NCBI GenBank assembly: GCA_037013685.1
Contig: CM072888.1
Coordinates: 11,947,034 to 12,011,033, forward strand
Direction: 5' to 3'
Source of the DNA: Acridotheres tristis
Taxonomy: Eukaryota; Chordata; Aves; Passeriformes; Sturnidae
Length of the DNA stretch: 64,000 nt
The notes under the pieces were generated by a model. That model was given only the letters and a program-made list of their open reading frames with translations, was not told the origin of the DNA and did no database searches. Below, piece after piece: positions 13,261-24,312 of the stretch; the stretch's first letter is position 1, and each line of letters opens with the position of its first letter. A program made the translations under genes and the position numbers.

Positions 13261-14424
13261 GCCAAGGGCTTGTTGGTAAGACCACTTCTCATGCTGCTAC
13301 ACTGGTATCAAAGTCTCCTCTCCCAGAGGAGCATGGTGCTGTAGTACTGTCACCCTCAATAGGAGCAAGAGGAATCTCAGAAAGAAGCACAGGTGTAGAA
13401 ATAAGCCCACAGATAGATTGCTTGCTCCTGTGAATAATCCCACTGTGATGAAATCTTTCCTTGTGCCATTTCAGGTGAAATGGGAAATGCAAAAAGTGCA
13501 TTTCCTGCAACAACCTTCTGGAGTTCTGTGCCAGTCTCTATCAGCCCCTCTTCTTGATTTTTTATTAGTAGTCATAAACTCTAAGTGGAGCTGATCTATA
13601 ATTAGATTAACTCTTTTATTTCTGAGGCATGCATGACCCAGGTAAGAAAGACTTTGACTTGGGGCCACCTTTTTAAGTCTTAGTTGCTGGAGCTGTCAGC
13701 ATTAGAGAATGCACAGAATGGGACAGTACTGATCTATACCAAGTGAAAATGCTTTTCCCAAGAGGTTTCTGCAGTGACATTTCCAGCAGTGATGGCTTGT
13801 TCAAAAGAAACTTCAGAAATGGGCAGACACCGAACCCATGGCCACTGATGGAAATATGCATGGAGTTTCTAAGGATCCCTGTGCGCTGATTTGTTCAGGG
13901 TTTTACACGTGCAGCCTGCGGCTATAAAAACAAATGGCATTGTTGTCACATGGGAAGGGAGAAAGAAATTCCTCAAACTTGATACAGAAGAAGGTATCAA
14001 TGCACGAAAAGGTGTGTAAGGCACCATAATCCTCTCTGAGAGTCATTTACCTGTTTGATACCTGGTGGGGATCTGGGACATCTAGTACTATCACCCTTGC
14101 TGGTTTATTTACTAACCATCATAGTTATTCTTTTCATTACCTTCACAGTGTAATGGTTATTTTATGAAGGCTCATTAAATTTAATGAGACACCACCAGAT
14201 TTTATTGCCTTCTAATAAAATGGGTAGGGGGAGCTGTTTTCTTTCTGATTCATGCAGCTCCAGAGTACCTTAAAATAGTCAGGTATTCAGCTGGGTTATG
14301 AGCAGGGCCCCTGACATTCTTTCTGCTGGTCTCCTTAGGGAATGTCAGCGATTAACAGCTATTCAAATAAAGATGTGTACAGGGATATTCCTAGATAGGT
14401 AAAGATTTATTTTATATACACACC
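13261..14424. other. intergenic DNA, no gene seen
   Basis: No coding or RNA gene was recognised. A small AT-rich segment near 14,150-14,220 contains TTAAATTTAATGAG and similar homeodomain-like cores. Confidence 0.5.
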
Positions 14425-14449
14425 TATATATATATATATATATATATAT
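14425..14449. repeat. (TA)n microsatellite
   Basis: An uninterrupted TA dinucleotide run of 25 bp. Confidence 0.95.
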
Positions 14450-14663
14450 CAGACCTGTGCACCTTTATTTCTACCAAAATAGAAAGGTATTGTTGGAGTA
14501 TCAGGCTTGTCAGCCCCAGAAAAAAAGAAACTTGCCAATGTCCTCAGCAGGTGACCTGACGAAGCAAGGTTAGTTTCTCCTTGGAGAGAATCAGACTCAT
14601 GATTGCTTGGCTTATTTGTTCATTTATTGCACAGTTGTCCATTGCAAGTATTAATTTTATCTT

Positions 14664-14726
14664 TATATATATATATGTATATATAATATAATATATATGT
14701 ATATATATAATATTATATAATATATA

Positions 14727-14755
<29 letters not shown>
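14664..14755. repeat. compound (TA)n/(TG)n microsatellite
   Basis: About 90 bp made of TA repeats with ATAATA interruptions and a short (TG)n core near 14,727-14,738. The tyrosine/isoleucine-rich minus-strand open frame across it is an artefact of the repeat. Confidence 0.9.
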
Positions 14756-14757
<2 letters not shown>

Positions 14758-17099
14758 GTGGGGGATAGATCTTGGAAAACTTTGTGAAGAAAATGCCTAA
14801 AGCCAAGAAAGAAATCAAGCAACAATCTTCTATAAATATCTCCTCATGACGTGAGCAAGAAGATGGATCTCTTCCAGTGGGATATATACTGGGAGCATCA
14901 TGTCACTTAAATAAGGAAAAAACCAAACTCCCAAAAAACTGGAGTGAGCTTCTTGACAAGCTTCTTGAGAAGCTAAGATGACTGGGAAGGCAAAGTCCAG
15001 TGAGGCTGCAATCCGTGGATGTGTCTGAATCACCTGCACTACAGGGAAAGCAGGAGGTGGGGAAAGTGCTCGTTTGGATTAGTCCTGATGGACTAACGGG
15101 GAAGAATTTGGCTGGTCCAGTCAGCAGCTAACTCTGGTCTGCAAAGGGTCTCGGGGGGAGATGGGAGTCTCAGGGTGGTTGTGGGGGGAGAGCACGAGGA
15201 AACAATGATGTGACATGCAGGGATAGCAGGACACCAGCAGCATGTACCAATAATAATACTGCTTTAATAAAGCAATACATTTAAAAATACAGGGCAAACC
15301 CCAAAAATGCTACAAGGGCAAGTCTCTCTCCTACTGATGTTTTACGCTGTAGTTGGAAGCTGTGAGTGTCTGAAATCACTGTATCAAGACAGAAAAATAT
15401 ATACATAAAATAGCTTGGAATTTGGTGATTGTGTTGTAACTTCAGTTACAGAACAACCAGATTTAGGAACTGAAGGCTCTCTGAAAAATGTGTAGTGATG
15501 CAGCCTTGCTGCCTCCCAAGTGAGCAGCCCGAGAGAATGAAACTCTTCCATATAAAACTGGTTGAATTATTCATTATAAATAAATTATCCAATAAATGTA
15601 GCCTTTTCAGTGATCATAAATAACTAACAACCCAATCCTGATTTCAGTAGATGTTTTTGGTACCCAGAGGTATGTGAAGAAGGGGCTATTTCCAGCTGTT
15701 TCTTTCGAGGGTACCTCACTAGGCATTGTTGTGCTATTCACATTCTCTTATTTTAAGATGACAATAACATCAGTGACCAGGTGCTGTGAACTGATAATTC
15801 AGGTATTTCGTTGTTTTGTCTGGAACGTAAGCTACCCAGCACTCTGTTCTTCACTTCTTTCCCTCTGGTGACTTGCCTGGTGCTCCGACACCTTTTTGTG
15901 ACTCAGTATCTCTCAGGTGGCTTGCCTTTCCTGGTGACCCCAGTCACCCTTCCATGGCGAGTCACAGTGGAGGATTTAGAGTATGTCCTGGTGGTCTGGG
16001 ACAATTGTTCTGGTGAAATGGTCGTATTGGGAACATAACTGACACCATTATCCCTGTGTGTCAGTGATTCATCCAATGCCTGTAGCTTAATATTCAATAC
16101 AAACTCTTCTTGCTAGCCTGATGTCCTGGCTTGATTTTATATGTTGAACTGATTAGGAATTTTCACTGCAATGCAGGATTTTGCTGGAAAAAATATCTGC
16201 CAAGGCACATTTTCCCCCTAGGAACCATAATTTGGGTTAAATTCTCCCATAGGAGAATGAAGGAGATTGGAGTTATGCATCCAGTTTGGGAAGACATGAG
16301 GGATAGGAGTCTTGATCAGCTAGAGGCCCAGAAATGAGGGTATTTCCCTAAAAAAGGGTGTCTGGCCTCTCTGCTCAGCTCTGATGTAGTTGCTGAGCCA
16401 AAGCTGAACAGCTCCATCCAGAGAGAAGTCCACACCAGAGTATCCTGCAGCCCAGCAGCCAGGGAATTGTACAGGAGAAAGAAGACACAGGTAGAGGTCT
16501 TTACTTTCCCTCAGATGGGATAATGGGGTTCAAACCAAGGTCTCTCATTGCCATTTCTATCTGGATTTTTTTTTAAATAAACTCTTGGGGAAAAAAAATC
16601 TGGATTTGTCAAGTGCAGAGTGCAAAGTATTATGAAAGCCCACAAACACTTGCCAGATCAGGAAATGCCTTCCCACTTGGTTCAGCTTTTCCAAGCAAAG
16701 TATTGTGGAGTTTTCCAAACGAGGCTTGTTGGCTCTGTGAGTTGGGAATATCAGTCCCAGGAAAGTGCCTCACTGTCCATAGGTCCTGCTGACTTCAATG
16801 GTCACACCTCCAGCGTGTACATTTAGACATTGGGGCTGGTGTTCCTCAGAGCAGAGCAGAGCAACCCTGGGCTCTCTCTGAGAGGACAGAGGAAAGAGTA
16901 GCAGGAAACCCAGATACCAAAAAAAACCCAAAGAAAGAATTCAAAGGAGCTGTATTGATGCCTTGCCAGTGTAAAGCTAGAGGAGCTCCCGTGGCTTGAT
17001 TTGTGGAACTGACAGGAAGATTTCTTCTCTGATATATACCCTATATCCTTATCATAAAGGAAGCAGTTAAGAGGTGTGTAAAAAAACCTGTCTGTCCTC
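14756..17099. other. intergenic DNA, no gene seen
   Basis: Only short reading frames occur, and no repeat family was recognised. An AT-rich patch near 15,550-15,640 might be constrained. Confidence 0.5.
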
Positions 17100-17300
17100 A
17101 TTAAAGTTGGGTATAGTCTATTTTTGCATTAATGCAGTGATCTAATTAACCTTTAGCCAGAATTAAAATGACCTTGAATTTGCCTTGTGACCTGCAATGC
17201 TTAATGTTGTTAACTTTAAACAAGCTTTTTGGGGTGGTCAGAAGCAGCATCTGTTAAAATAGCCAAAAGGTCGAATCCATTCACTTAAATACACCTCCCG
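17100..17300. promoter_or_regulatory. candidate conserved non-coding element
   Basis: AT-rich unique sequence with TTGCATTAATGCAGTG, TCTAATTAACC and GTTAACTTTAAAC motifs, which are homeodomain- and HNF1/LEF-like cores. It lies about 6.8 kb past the NKX6-1 stop codon. It is inferred as a possible enhancer from motif density and texture only. Confidence 0.3.
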
Positions 17301-17879
17301 CACGCATTGCTGGTGGGTGTGCTGCCTGCGTTTATAAAGGGGATGGAAGATGCACTTTTGAGGAAAAAGGGCAGTTTATCTACGAGAAACCATGTGAGGA
17401 GGGTGAAGAACGGCTCTGAAGTTATGTTTTCACCATCTCGTTTTATTTTCTCGAGCAGTAAGCCTCTTCGGGTTTCAATTTTAAGGCGATTGCAGTGTGG
17501 AAGATGCTGCTGCTCGGTGGGCTCTGCAGCCGAGGTTACTGCTTGCAGAGGAAGGTGTGAGGCCGGTGACCGCTTATCCGGGGCAGGAGGTGCCAGGTGT
17601 AGCAGCAGTGTCGCATTTTGGGCTGAGGTTTCTGTTCCACTGGAGTCCGAAAAATACATGCTCATATTTTAAAAGAAGGAGATGCTCAGTGTCTAAGAAA
17701 AAGCAGATGCCCGGCAGACTTCCTGGACCAAAAGGTCACTGGTGGAAATTACTTTACAAAACCAAAACCAAACCACGCTGTCAGAATTTCAGAGGCAGCA
17801 CGTAAGGATTTAGATGAGAACGATCTGTTCAGGCGCCTCCTCTGACGGATATTAAGGCTCTGGGACGTTCTGTACAGAA
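17301..17879. other. intergenic DNA, no gene seen
   Basis: This is a transition from AT-rich desert to the CpG-rich NKX6-1 domain. Short overlapping frames on both strands have no recognisable similarity. Confidence 0.5.
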
Positions 17880-18110
17880 CTCGTTTTGGCTCTTGGCGTG
17901 GTGCACGGCCCCGCGTGTGGCGATGCCGGGGTGGGCGGGGGTCCCGGCTGGGGGTGGGGGTCTCGCCGCCCCCGTGGGGCCGCAGCGGGGTCGTCTGTCC
18001 CTCATCGCGACAGCGACATCACTGTCGGTGACGCTGTCGGTATCGCTGCGGCCGTCCCGGTTCCCGGAGCGTTTCCCGAGGTTGCTCCTTCCTTCCTTCC
18101 CCCGCGCAGC
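17880..18110. promoter_or_regulatory. CpG-rich islet
   Basis: A CpG-dense block of about 230 bp with many GGGG/CGG words, first of a series of islets surrounding NKX6-1. Such islets around developmental transcription-factor genes are commonly Polycomb-bound. Here that is inference. Confidence 0.5.
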
Positions 18111-18910
18111 GCCGGCTGTTTGCAGTGCATTACCATAGTGCATTAACATTTGTAATGCGGCGATTATTTTACATAATCGATACCATCAAGTTCCTTTTCT
18201 TGGGGACCCTCGTGTTTATTTACACTTATTCCACACACGTCAGTTCCCATCAGGAGCAAAACCGATTTTCTTGTCCTACATCTGCTCTCGGGATAACCTT
18301 AACTCACCGTAAATCTATCGGCGCTCCCGCCGCCGTGAGCCCGGTGTGATGTGGGGGTGTGGGGGACGCCCCGGCTCCTCCGGCCCGAAACCGGCCCGGA
18401 GCGCAGCCGGACGGGTGGGAACGGGGCGGCTGCGATATTAATTGTTGTTATTATTGTTTATTGTTATTTATATTGCGGCAGTTTCTGTTTACGGCGTGAT
18501 GCATTTGAGCCCAAACACGTTAGGTGCATTATTCATTGGGTACATTTGTCAGAACATGCATGTGTATAAAGAACTAATGATCCATATTAAATTAATGACG
18601 CTATAAAAGAGAAAAATACCCCATACATGCAGTTTATGACGGCAACTCCCGACTTTGATAAACCATAGAAAAGACTTAATCAGATGAAGCATTGGACTGT
18701 TCCGTCTCCAAAATTACATTTCTCGAAATGTGCTTGTACACAATGTTGGTTTTATTAAAACAAATTAATTCAGTCATTAAGGAATCATACGGCAAGTGTC
18801 TCATAAGTCAGGACCTCCAGTGTAACAAATTGATTAAATGACTGTGTAATAGTCTCTTTAAACAAATCTAGTGTAACAAGTTAATAGATCTGCTCAATTA
18901 CCATGCTGGG
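18111..18910. promoter_or_regulatory. candidate conserved non-coding cluster between CpG islets
   Basis: AT-rich unique sequence densely set with homeodomain cores. AGTGCATTA occurs twice, 13 bp apart (18124-18132 and 18137-18145). ATAATCGATACC lies near 18,174, CATATTAAATTAATGACG near 18,584 and TGACTGTGTAATAG near 18,840. A short CpG-rich stretch interrupts it at about 18,310-18,430. The texture is typical of vertebrate enhancers near homeobox genes. No alignment was possible. Confidence 0.4.
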
Positions 18911-18934
18911 GTGATGAGGATGTGGGCAACTCTC

Positions 18935-19160
18935 TCATTAAATCCGGGACAGACTTGGGGGGTGCGGAGGGGGCGGCGCGGAGGTGCGTGTCGGTGGGGC
19001 AGGGCTGCGCTCCCGCGGCCCCGGCCAGGAAGGAACCAGGGAAGATGATGGAGCCGGACCGGGCGGGGATGGCTGAGGGTTCTGGGCAGGGCTGCCCCAC
19101 GAGCCCGCGGGCTCGTCCTGACACCCCAGAGCCGGGGGCGAGGGTGGAAAATCTATTACC
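18935..19160. promoter_or_regulatory. CpG-rich islet
   Basis: GC-rich, CpG-dense sequence of about 220 bp between two AT-rich blocks. No exon was recognised in it. Confidence 0.45.
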
Positions 19161-19189
19161 CCGCTGCCATTTTGTTAAGTGTTTGCTCC

Positions 19190-19440
19190 CCGTTGTGACC
19201 CTGCCACTTTATCTGTTGATTTTTATTTTCTGAGTGCATGTTGCCCATATGTTACTCTAATAGTTGCTATAATTCTTGAGCAATAGGACTCGTATTTTAC
19301 TGAGCTGAATTAAAAAGAATGCACTTTAATAAAAAACCTGAGCAATACACTAATGGCTTGACATTGACATATTTGCATAAAGATGAATTATATGGGCTCG
19401 CTTGACACGACTTTTAATAAATGATCGAGGACGTTATTAC
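19190..19440. promoter_or_regulatory. candidate conserved non-coding element
   Basis: An AT-rich segment with ATATTTGCATAAAGATG, an octamer-like core, near 19,368 and several TAAT sites, directly followed by the next CpG-rich islet. The regulatory call is inference. Confidence 0.3.
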
Positions 19441-22300
19441 AGGGATGCACTTGGGTGTGCGGAAGGGGGTTATTGCCGCGGGGCCGGTGCCAGGCACTCC
19501 CCGCAGCCCGCCGGCCCCACAGGGCAGCGCGGGCACCGACCGGCCCCGCCGAGCGCCCTGGAGCCCCGGGGGATGCGGAGAGGCGCGGTGCTGCCTGCTC
19601 GTATCGATAACTTTATTCTTGTCAACCACGTTCGCTGGGGCGCGGTGCGGGTGCGGTGTGGGGTGCCCGCTGCCCCCCGCGGCAGCGCGGCCGCCTCCTC
19701 CTCCCCGGCAGATGTTTGCATCCCTCACGGAGACTTGTAACCGCTGTTGGAGACAGCTGGCAAGCGCCGCCAGAAACGTGTATCTGGGAAATACCTATCG
19801 GGGCAGAAGGTAAAGGCGGAGCTGCAATTAGGAGGCAGAGCAGTTCATCTTACTTTTTAATTTGCGGCTAGCGATGCCGACTCGGAGCGGTGGATTCCGC
19901 AGCAAGCGCCTCTCCCAGCGGTGCCTCTCCCCGCGGCCGCTATCGGGAAGGGACTCGGAGTGTCCGGGCCGAGGGTGAAAGCCCATCACCCTCATTTTAA
20001 CCTCCGGGTTCTCTGGCCTGAGGAACGACTCGTGTCCCTAAAGCAAAGCCTCGGGGCGGCTGGCAGGGGTACAACGAAAGTTTTGCACGAAACAACATCA
20101 CGGCAGCAAACGGAGGGAGAGCGGAGGGAAAACGGTGTGCTTGTAATATGGGAAGCGTTAAAAATTAATAGCACTGAGAAGTGATGAGCGATAACGGGAT
20201 TTCAAGAACTCATCACAGGAGACCACGAGTGAGGGAAAGGGCGGGAGCAGCCATCGCTCGCTGGAATGGTCGGGCTGTCCCCGCGTGGCTGTCGGTCTGG
20301 GCATCCCTCCGGCAGGGTGTAGGCATTGCCTCGGCTGCTGCCTGCGCCGGGGGCTCTGGGTGGGAGTTGCTGTCGGAATGAGAGAGCCCGGAGGCCTCGG
20401 GGCTGTGACAGCTCCGGTGTAGGGCCTTGTCAGGGGCCAGGTGACAGCGGCCTATGGACTGGGCTTCCCCCCAGAGCACACGCCCCGCAGAGCGACCCCT
20501 TCATTACCCCGCGCTAATGAGGGCTCTTCCTTTTCCCCCTCCCTGCGGCCGCTGCCACCCGTCCGCCGGCCTCCGGTTTCCCCTCGCAGTCTGCGTCCCC
20601 GCAGTGGCACTGCCGTGCGGGTCCTGCCCGCGCCCATATGTCCCGCATCCATATGCATGTGTCCCGCAGGCAGCAGCTGCCGGCCGGGAGCGGGGTACGG
20701 GCAGCAGGGTGGCCCCCGGCCCCACTTTTGCTTCCCGTACCTCCCCTGACTCCCTCCCTCCATCCCTCCGCCCAGTCCTGGGGTGCCCAAGGCTACTGCA
20801 GGGCGCGGAGCGGGTCCTGCACCTGGGGTGCTTCTACGGGGCAGAAAAAGTTTTTCCTCTGCCCACCATGATATTCGCTGGGGTTGGAGACAGACCGCGA
20901 AGTACCTTGACAAAGCAGAGGCGCTGGAAAACTAGGGAGGGTGCTTTGGGCACCCTGGTATTGCCTGGGACTGCCGGGAACTTCTCCCGCGGTATCTTCT
21001 GCACCCCAGAGAAGGCACATGGCAGCCACCGAGGCAGAGTAAACCCAGGAACAGCCGTCTCTATTTCCCCTGAGCCTGGAAATCCTAGAAACAGCCGCCT
21101 TTATTTCCGCTGAGCCTGGAAATCCCGCACACGGAAGGGAGTGGGGTTTAAAACCGAAGGCTCTGTGACAGAGGGATGGGAAAGCCGAAAGCCGTGTGCG
21201 AAGGGAGCTGTCGGGACCGGCCTGCGGTGGTCTCTCACCGCTCAGGCAGGGACTCGCCCGCCCAGCTCCGCAGCTCCCGCCGCTCCCCACGCGTGTGCGC
21301 CGCCGCTTAATCCCCGCGGGAGCTTCGGCCCGGGCCCGACCTCGGGGCGGCTGCCGGGGAGCGGCTTCGCCGGCCCCATTCTCTACGGACATGGTTGTGC
21401 AGCACTTTTTTAATATCCTTATCCCGGAGTTTATACAGTTCCGCCACAAACTCCTGCCTGCACGAAGGACGGAGCCGAAGCTGCGGCTGATCTCGGCCAG
21501 GCCCCCGCGCACGGGGGGAACCTCGCACCCCGTGAAGCCCGCTGACATTTGTCTTTTAATTGTTCACCGTGCTGTCCGTGGCAGCGATCCCGAGGTTAGC
21601 TATTGAATCTCTTCCTAAAAAGTCCTTTCCTGGAGGAGAGGGAGCCCAGCCGGCTTTGGCTTTCAAAACATGTCCCGAAAAGGGGGGCCGTGAGCTCGTG
21701 TGAATCCCCTGCTCTTTCTTCCAGCGCCCCAGACAAAACCAGCCTAACCAAGCGGGCAGCGTTGGGCTCCTTTCCCTGCGATTCCACTTTGACGGTGCCA
21801 ACTGCAACTGGTGGCCAGCTGGGTCTCTGTGCAGAAGTAAATTAACTGGAAAGCCTCAGTCGGTGCTGCGGTGAACTGGAAAGGGGCCGGGGACCGCCCG
21901 AGCACTGGCTGCAGCCCGGGGGCACAGGGGAGGGCACGGGCAGGGGCCGGGGCCGGGCTGCGGGGCCGGCGGGGGAAGGGCTGAGGGTGTGCGGGCAGTC
22001 CTGTCCCGGCGGGTCCCCACCGCCGTGGTCCGGACCCCGCGGTATTTTGATTTCGGAAACCCGCGGACAAATCATAACGGCGTGAGCCGGCAGGGCCGAG
22101 TCAGCTCTCTGGGAAGCCACCGGCCTTTCCCTTCCTGCCTTTACAACGAGTCGGGAAAGATGGGGGTGGGGAGAGTGTCGGTGGACGATGGGCAGCCCCC
22201 GGTACCCCGGCCAGGGATAGCTGGGGCAGCCGCGCCGAGGCAGCCGCAGAGCTCCGGGCTCGTTCCCTCCTCCCAGCCCCGGCATTGTGTAAACCAAGAG
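19441..22300. promoter_or_regulatory. CpG-rich domain downstream of NKX6-1, no gene recognised
   Basis: Nearly 3 kb of GC- and CpG-rich DNA on the 3' side of NKX6-1. Both strands carry open frames of up to about 250 codons, but these follow from the scarcity of stop codons in such sequence. They are rich in Arg, Pro, Ala and Gly, mirror one another across strands, and show no domain. An unannotated non-coding transcript could start here. Nothing in the sequence decides this. Confidence 0.45.
21050..21126. repeat. two-copy tandem repeat, 40-bp unit
   Basis: Two adjacent copies begin AACAGCCG at 21050 and 21090. They share the ends TATTTCC and TGAGCCTGGAAATCC with a few substitutions. Confidence 0.85.
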
Positions 22301-22320
22301 AGGAATAAAACCCTGCTCTA

Positions 22321-22350
22321 CTTTTTTTTCTTTTCTTTTTTTTTTTTTTC
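22321..22350. repeat. T-rich tract
   Basis: A CTTTT-interrupted poly-T run of about 30 bp. Confidence 0.85.
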
Positions 22351-22468
22351 TGTTTAGAAAATTTTTCCCAAATAGAATAATAAAATATTTTTTTCCCCTC
22401 CATAATAGCTGACCCTTTTTCTCTCTCCTGTCAGCGATTCTGTTTGCTCTGCTGGTCCTTGGGAAGAC

Positions 22469-22497
22469 AAAAAAAAAAAAAAAAAAAAAAAAAAAAA
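22469..22497. repeat. poly-A run of 29
   Basis: An uninterrupted run of 29 A residues. No upstream coding similarity or target-site duplication was seen that would mark a retrotransposed transcript. Confidence 0.9.
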
Positions 22498-22499
22498 GC

Positions 22500-22856
22500 G
22501 CGATTGTTTCTGGACTGTTTAGATATGGAAATGATCGCGTCAGATAATGAGTTTCAATTTTAACTAGTTGTTCTGATATTGGATCTATTTGTTCTAGACG
22601 CTTAGCCGGGCTCTTATTTTATCCACTGTTTTCTTCTTGGAAAGCGGTTTCTTTCCCGTAATAATGGTAATACTCTACCGTTAACCCTGGGCCGCCCGCC
22701 TCTGAAAAAGTTGAAACAGCCCAATTTAGGCTGAGCCAAACTGCTCCAGTGGTCGGGTGGAAACTGCCTGCCCGCTCACGTCCCCAAACAAACAGCGGCT
22801 TATTTTATTTGTATCCTTCTTGAACTCCCACGGCAAAGTGGTCAGCTTCCATTCTT
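22500..22856. promoter_or_regulatory. candidate conserved non-coding element
   Basis: Unique AT-rich sequence between two A-rich runs, about 1.2-1.6 kb past the NKX6-1 stop codon, with GATATGGAAATGATCG and TAATAATGGTAATAC motifs. It may be enhancer sequence or distal 3' transcribed sequence of NKX6-1. This is inference only. Confidence 0.25.
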
Positions 22857-22919
22857 AAAAAAAAAGAAGAAAAAAGAGAAAAAAAAAGAAAAAAAAAAAG
22901 AAAAAAAAAAAGAAAAAAG
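22857..22919. repeat. A/G-rich low-complexity tract
   Basis: A run of poly-A blocks separated by single G residues, about 60 bp. Confidence 0.9.
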
Positions 22920-23290
22920 CGCCCAAACATCAAAAATCGTCCAACAACAACAACAACTTACTACTAAGAATCAACAAAGGACCATGATAATTATCTCTTC
23001 TTTTTTTTCCTCCCCTGTACCATGGTTTCAGTATTTAATCTCAGATAAAATGAGATTATCTGTACCCTTTAGTGAAGGCAGCAGACATCTTTAAACTGGT
23101 TTAATTGATTTATCGTTTTGTTGTTTTGTTTTTTTTAACAGAAAGTGCATTACATTTAACTGGTCTTGCAAAGGGCTTTTCTTCTCTTTACAAACCGAAT
23201 TATTTTTAATATAAATTAATAAATGTTAAGATGCTATATCACGATATATCATCGTTATTAGCTTTAAAAAAAAAAAAGAAAGAAAACAAT
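22920..23290. other. AT-rich downstream flank of NKX6-1
   Basis: AT-rich unique DNA with ACAACAACAACAAC and several TAATAAA/ATTAAT words. Read on the minus strand it contains an ATTAAA at about 23,205-23,210 that could serve a long 3' UTR of NKX6-1. No gene was seen. Confidence 0.35.
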
Positions 23291-24060
23291 TTACATTCTC
23301 TAGTATTCCGTATGATACAAAAGAAAACACACTTTAAATTCAAATACAGCAACTAAATGAATTTTATATTTTGACTGACAGTGGTTGTGACAATTCCCAC
23401 CAGCTACTTTTTCAACACGCGGTTGATTGGAAACGGTGTAAATGAAAGCAAACTCTGTCCCTCCGCCCTCTTCCCCCCCCCCTCCACCCCCTCCCTTGCA
23501 CGACGACGGCAACAGAAAGTGTTTCAAAAATACTAATAAATAGCACGCGGGGCCGCTGCAGTTTCGGCCTGAGGGAGGGACTGGTGGCGGCCACCGCGGC
23601 TTTTTCCTCGGCGGCCCCGCTGCCGCCGTCCCGGGGGCTCCTGCGGTGCCCCCGGTGCTGCCGGGGAGCGCGGGGCGGGCGGGGCGGCTGCGCCCCCGGC
23701 CCTCGCTGTACAAAAAACAAAACAAAAAAAAAAAAAAAAGAAGGTATTTTACATTTTAAATATTCACAGTAAGGAACGCCTATGGTCGCGGTGACTCACG
23801 GTTTATTTACAAAGAGCCGGCAAAGACGCGGCCGCCGCACGGCCGGGAGCGGGGCCGGGGGTCGGGGCAGCCCCCGCCGCTCCCCTCCGCCCGCCACCCT
23901 ACAACAACACGCGGCGCCGGGGACCGGCCGCGCCCGCCGGGGCCCGCTGCCCGCAGTCCTCTCTGCTCCCCCTCCGGTGTCTCCTCCTCCTCCTCCCGGG
24001 CGCGTAGAGTCTAGAAAAATAGATCTGTACATCTCCGAAAGCGGCGGCGGGCGAAGCGGG
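23291..24060 (-). other. NKX6-1: probable NKX6-1 3' UTR and downstream flank
   Basis: This follows the NKX6-1 stop codon. The first 250 bases are GC-rich, then a minus-strand AATAAA appears at 23802-23807. Further on, 23,290-23,460 is an AT-rich non-repetitive stretch that looks constrained and may be a longer 3' UTR. The actual end of the transcript cannot be read from the sequence. Confidence 0.4.
23802..23807 (-). terminator. candidate polyadenylation signal AATAAA of NKX6-1
   Basis: The minus-strand hexamer AATAAA lies about 254 bases past the stop codon. An alternative ATTAAA lies at about 23,205-23,210. Which one is used is unknown. Confidence 0.4.
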
Positions 24061-24312
24061 CTAGACGGAGGCCTCTCCCTCCGGGGGGTGCAGCAGCAGC
24101 CCCCCTCCCCCCGGCTTGTGTTTCTTCAGGAGCTGCGTTATCTTCTCGTCGTCCGAATTGGGGTCCAGGGGCTTGTTGTAGTCGTCGTCCTCCTCCTCGT
24201 TCTCCGAGGCGCCCTTCAGCCGCTCCGTCTCCGAGTCCTGCTTCTTCTTTGCCGTCGCCATCTCCGCCGCGTGCTTCTTCCGCCACTTGGTCCGTCGGTT
24301 CTGGAACCAGAC
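24061..24312 (-). CDS. NKX6-1: NKX6-1 coding exon 3 (homeodomain helix 3 and acidic C-terminus)
   Basis: 252 bases including the TAG at 24063-24061. It starts with [21 protein letters not shown], followed by the acidic region and a Gly/Leu-rich tail, [16 protein letters not shown]. The tail ends differently from the human Ser-rich end. Confidence 0.96.
   Translation of the reverse strand, partial: VWFQNRRTKWRKKHAAEMATAKKKQDSETERLKGASENEEEDDDYNKPLDPNSDDEKITQLLKKHKPGGGGLLLHPPEGEASV

Noticed and set aside
14544..14825. 93-codon minus-strand frame rich in Tyr and Ile
   Set aside because: It translates the TA/TG microsatellite.
18597..18610. GCTATAAAAGAG as a TATA box of a hidden gene
   Set aside because: An isolated motif in an AT-rich block with no downstream exon recognised.
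20793..21548. 251-codon minus-strand frame
   Set aside because: CpG-rich DNA with mirrored frames on the other strand. No family similarity or splice context was seen.
22469..22497. Poly-A run as the tail of a processed pseudogene
   Set aside because: No coding similarity upstream and no flanking target duplication.
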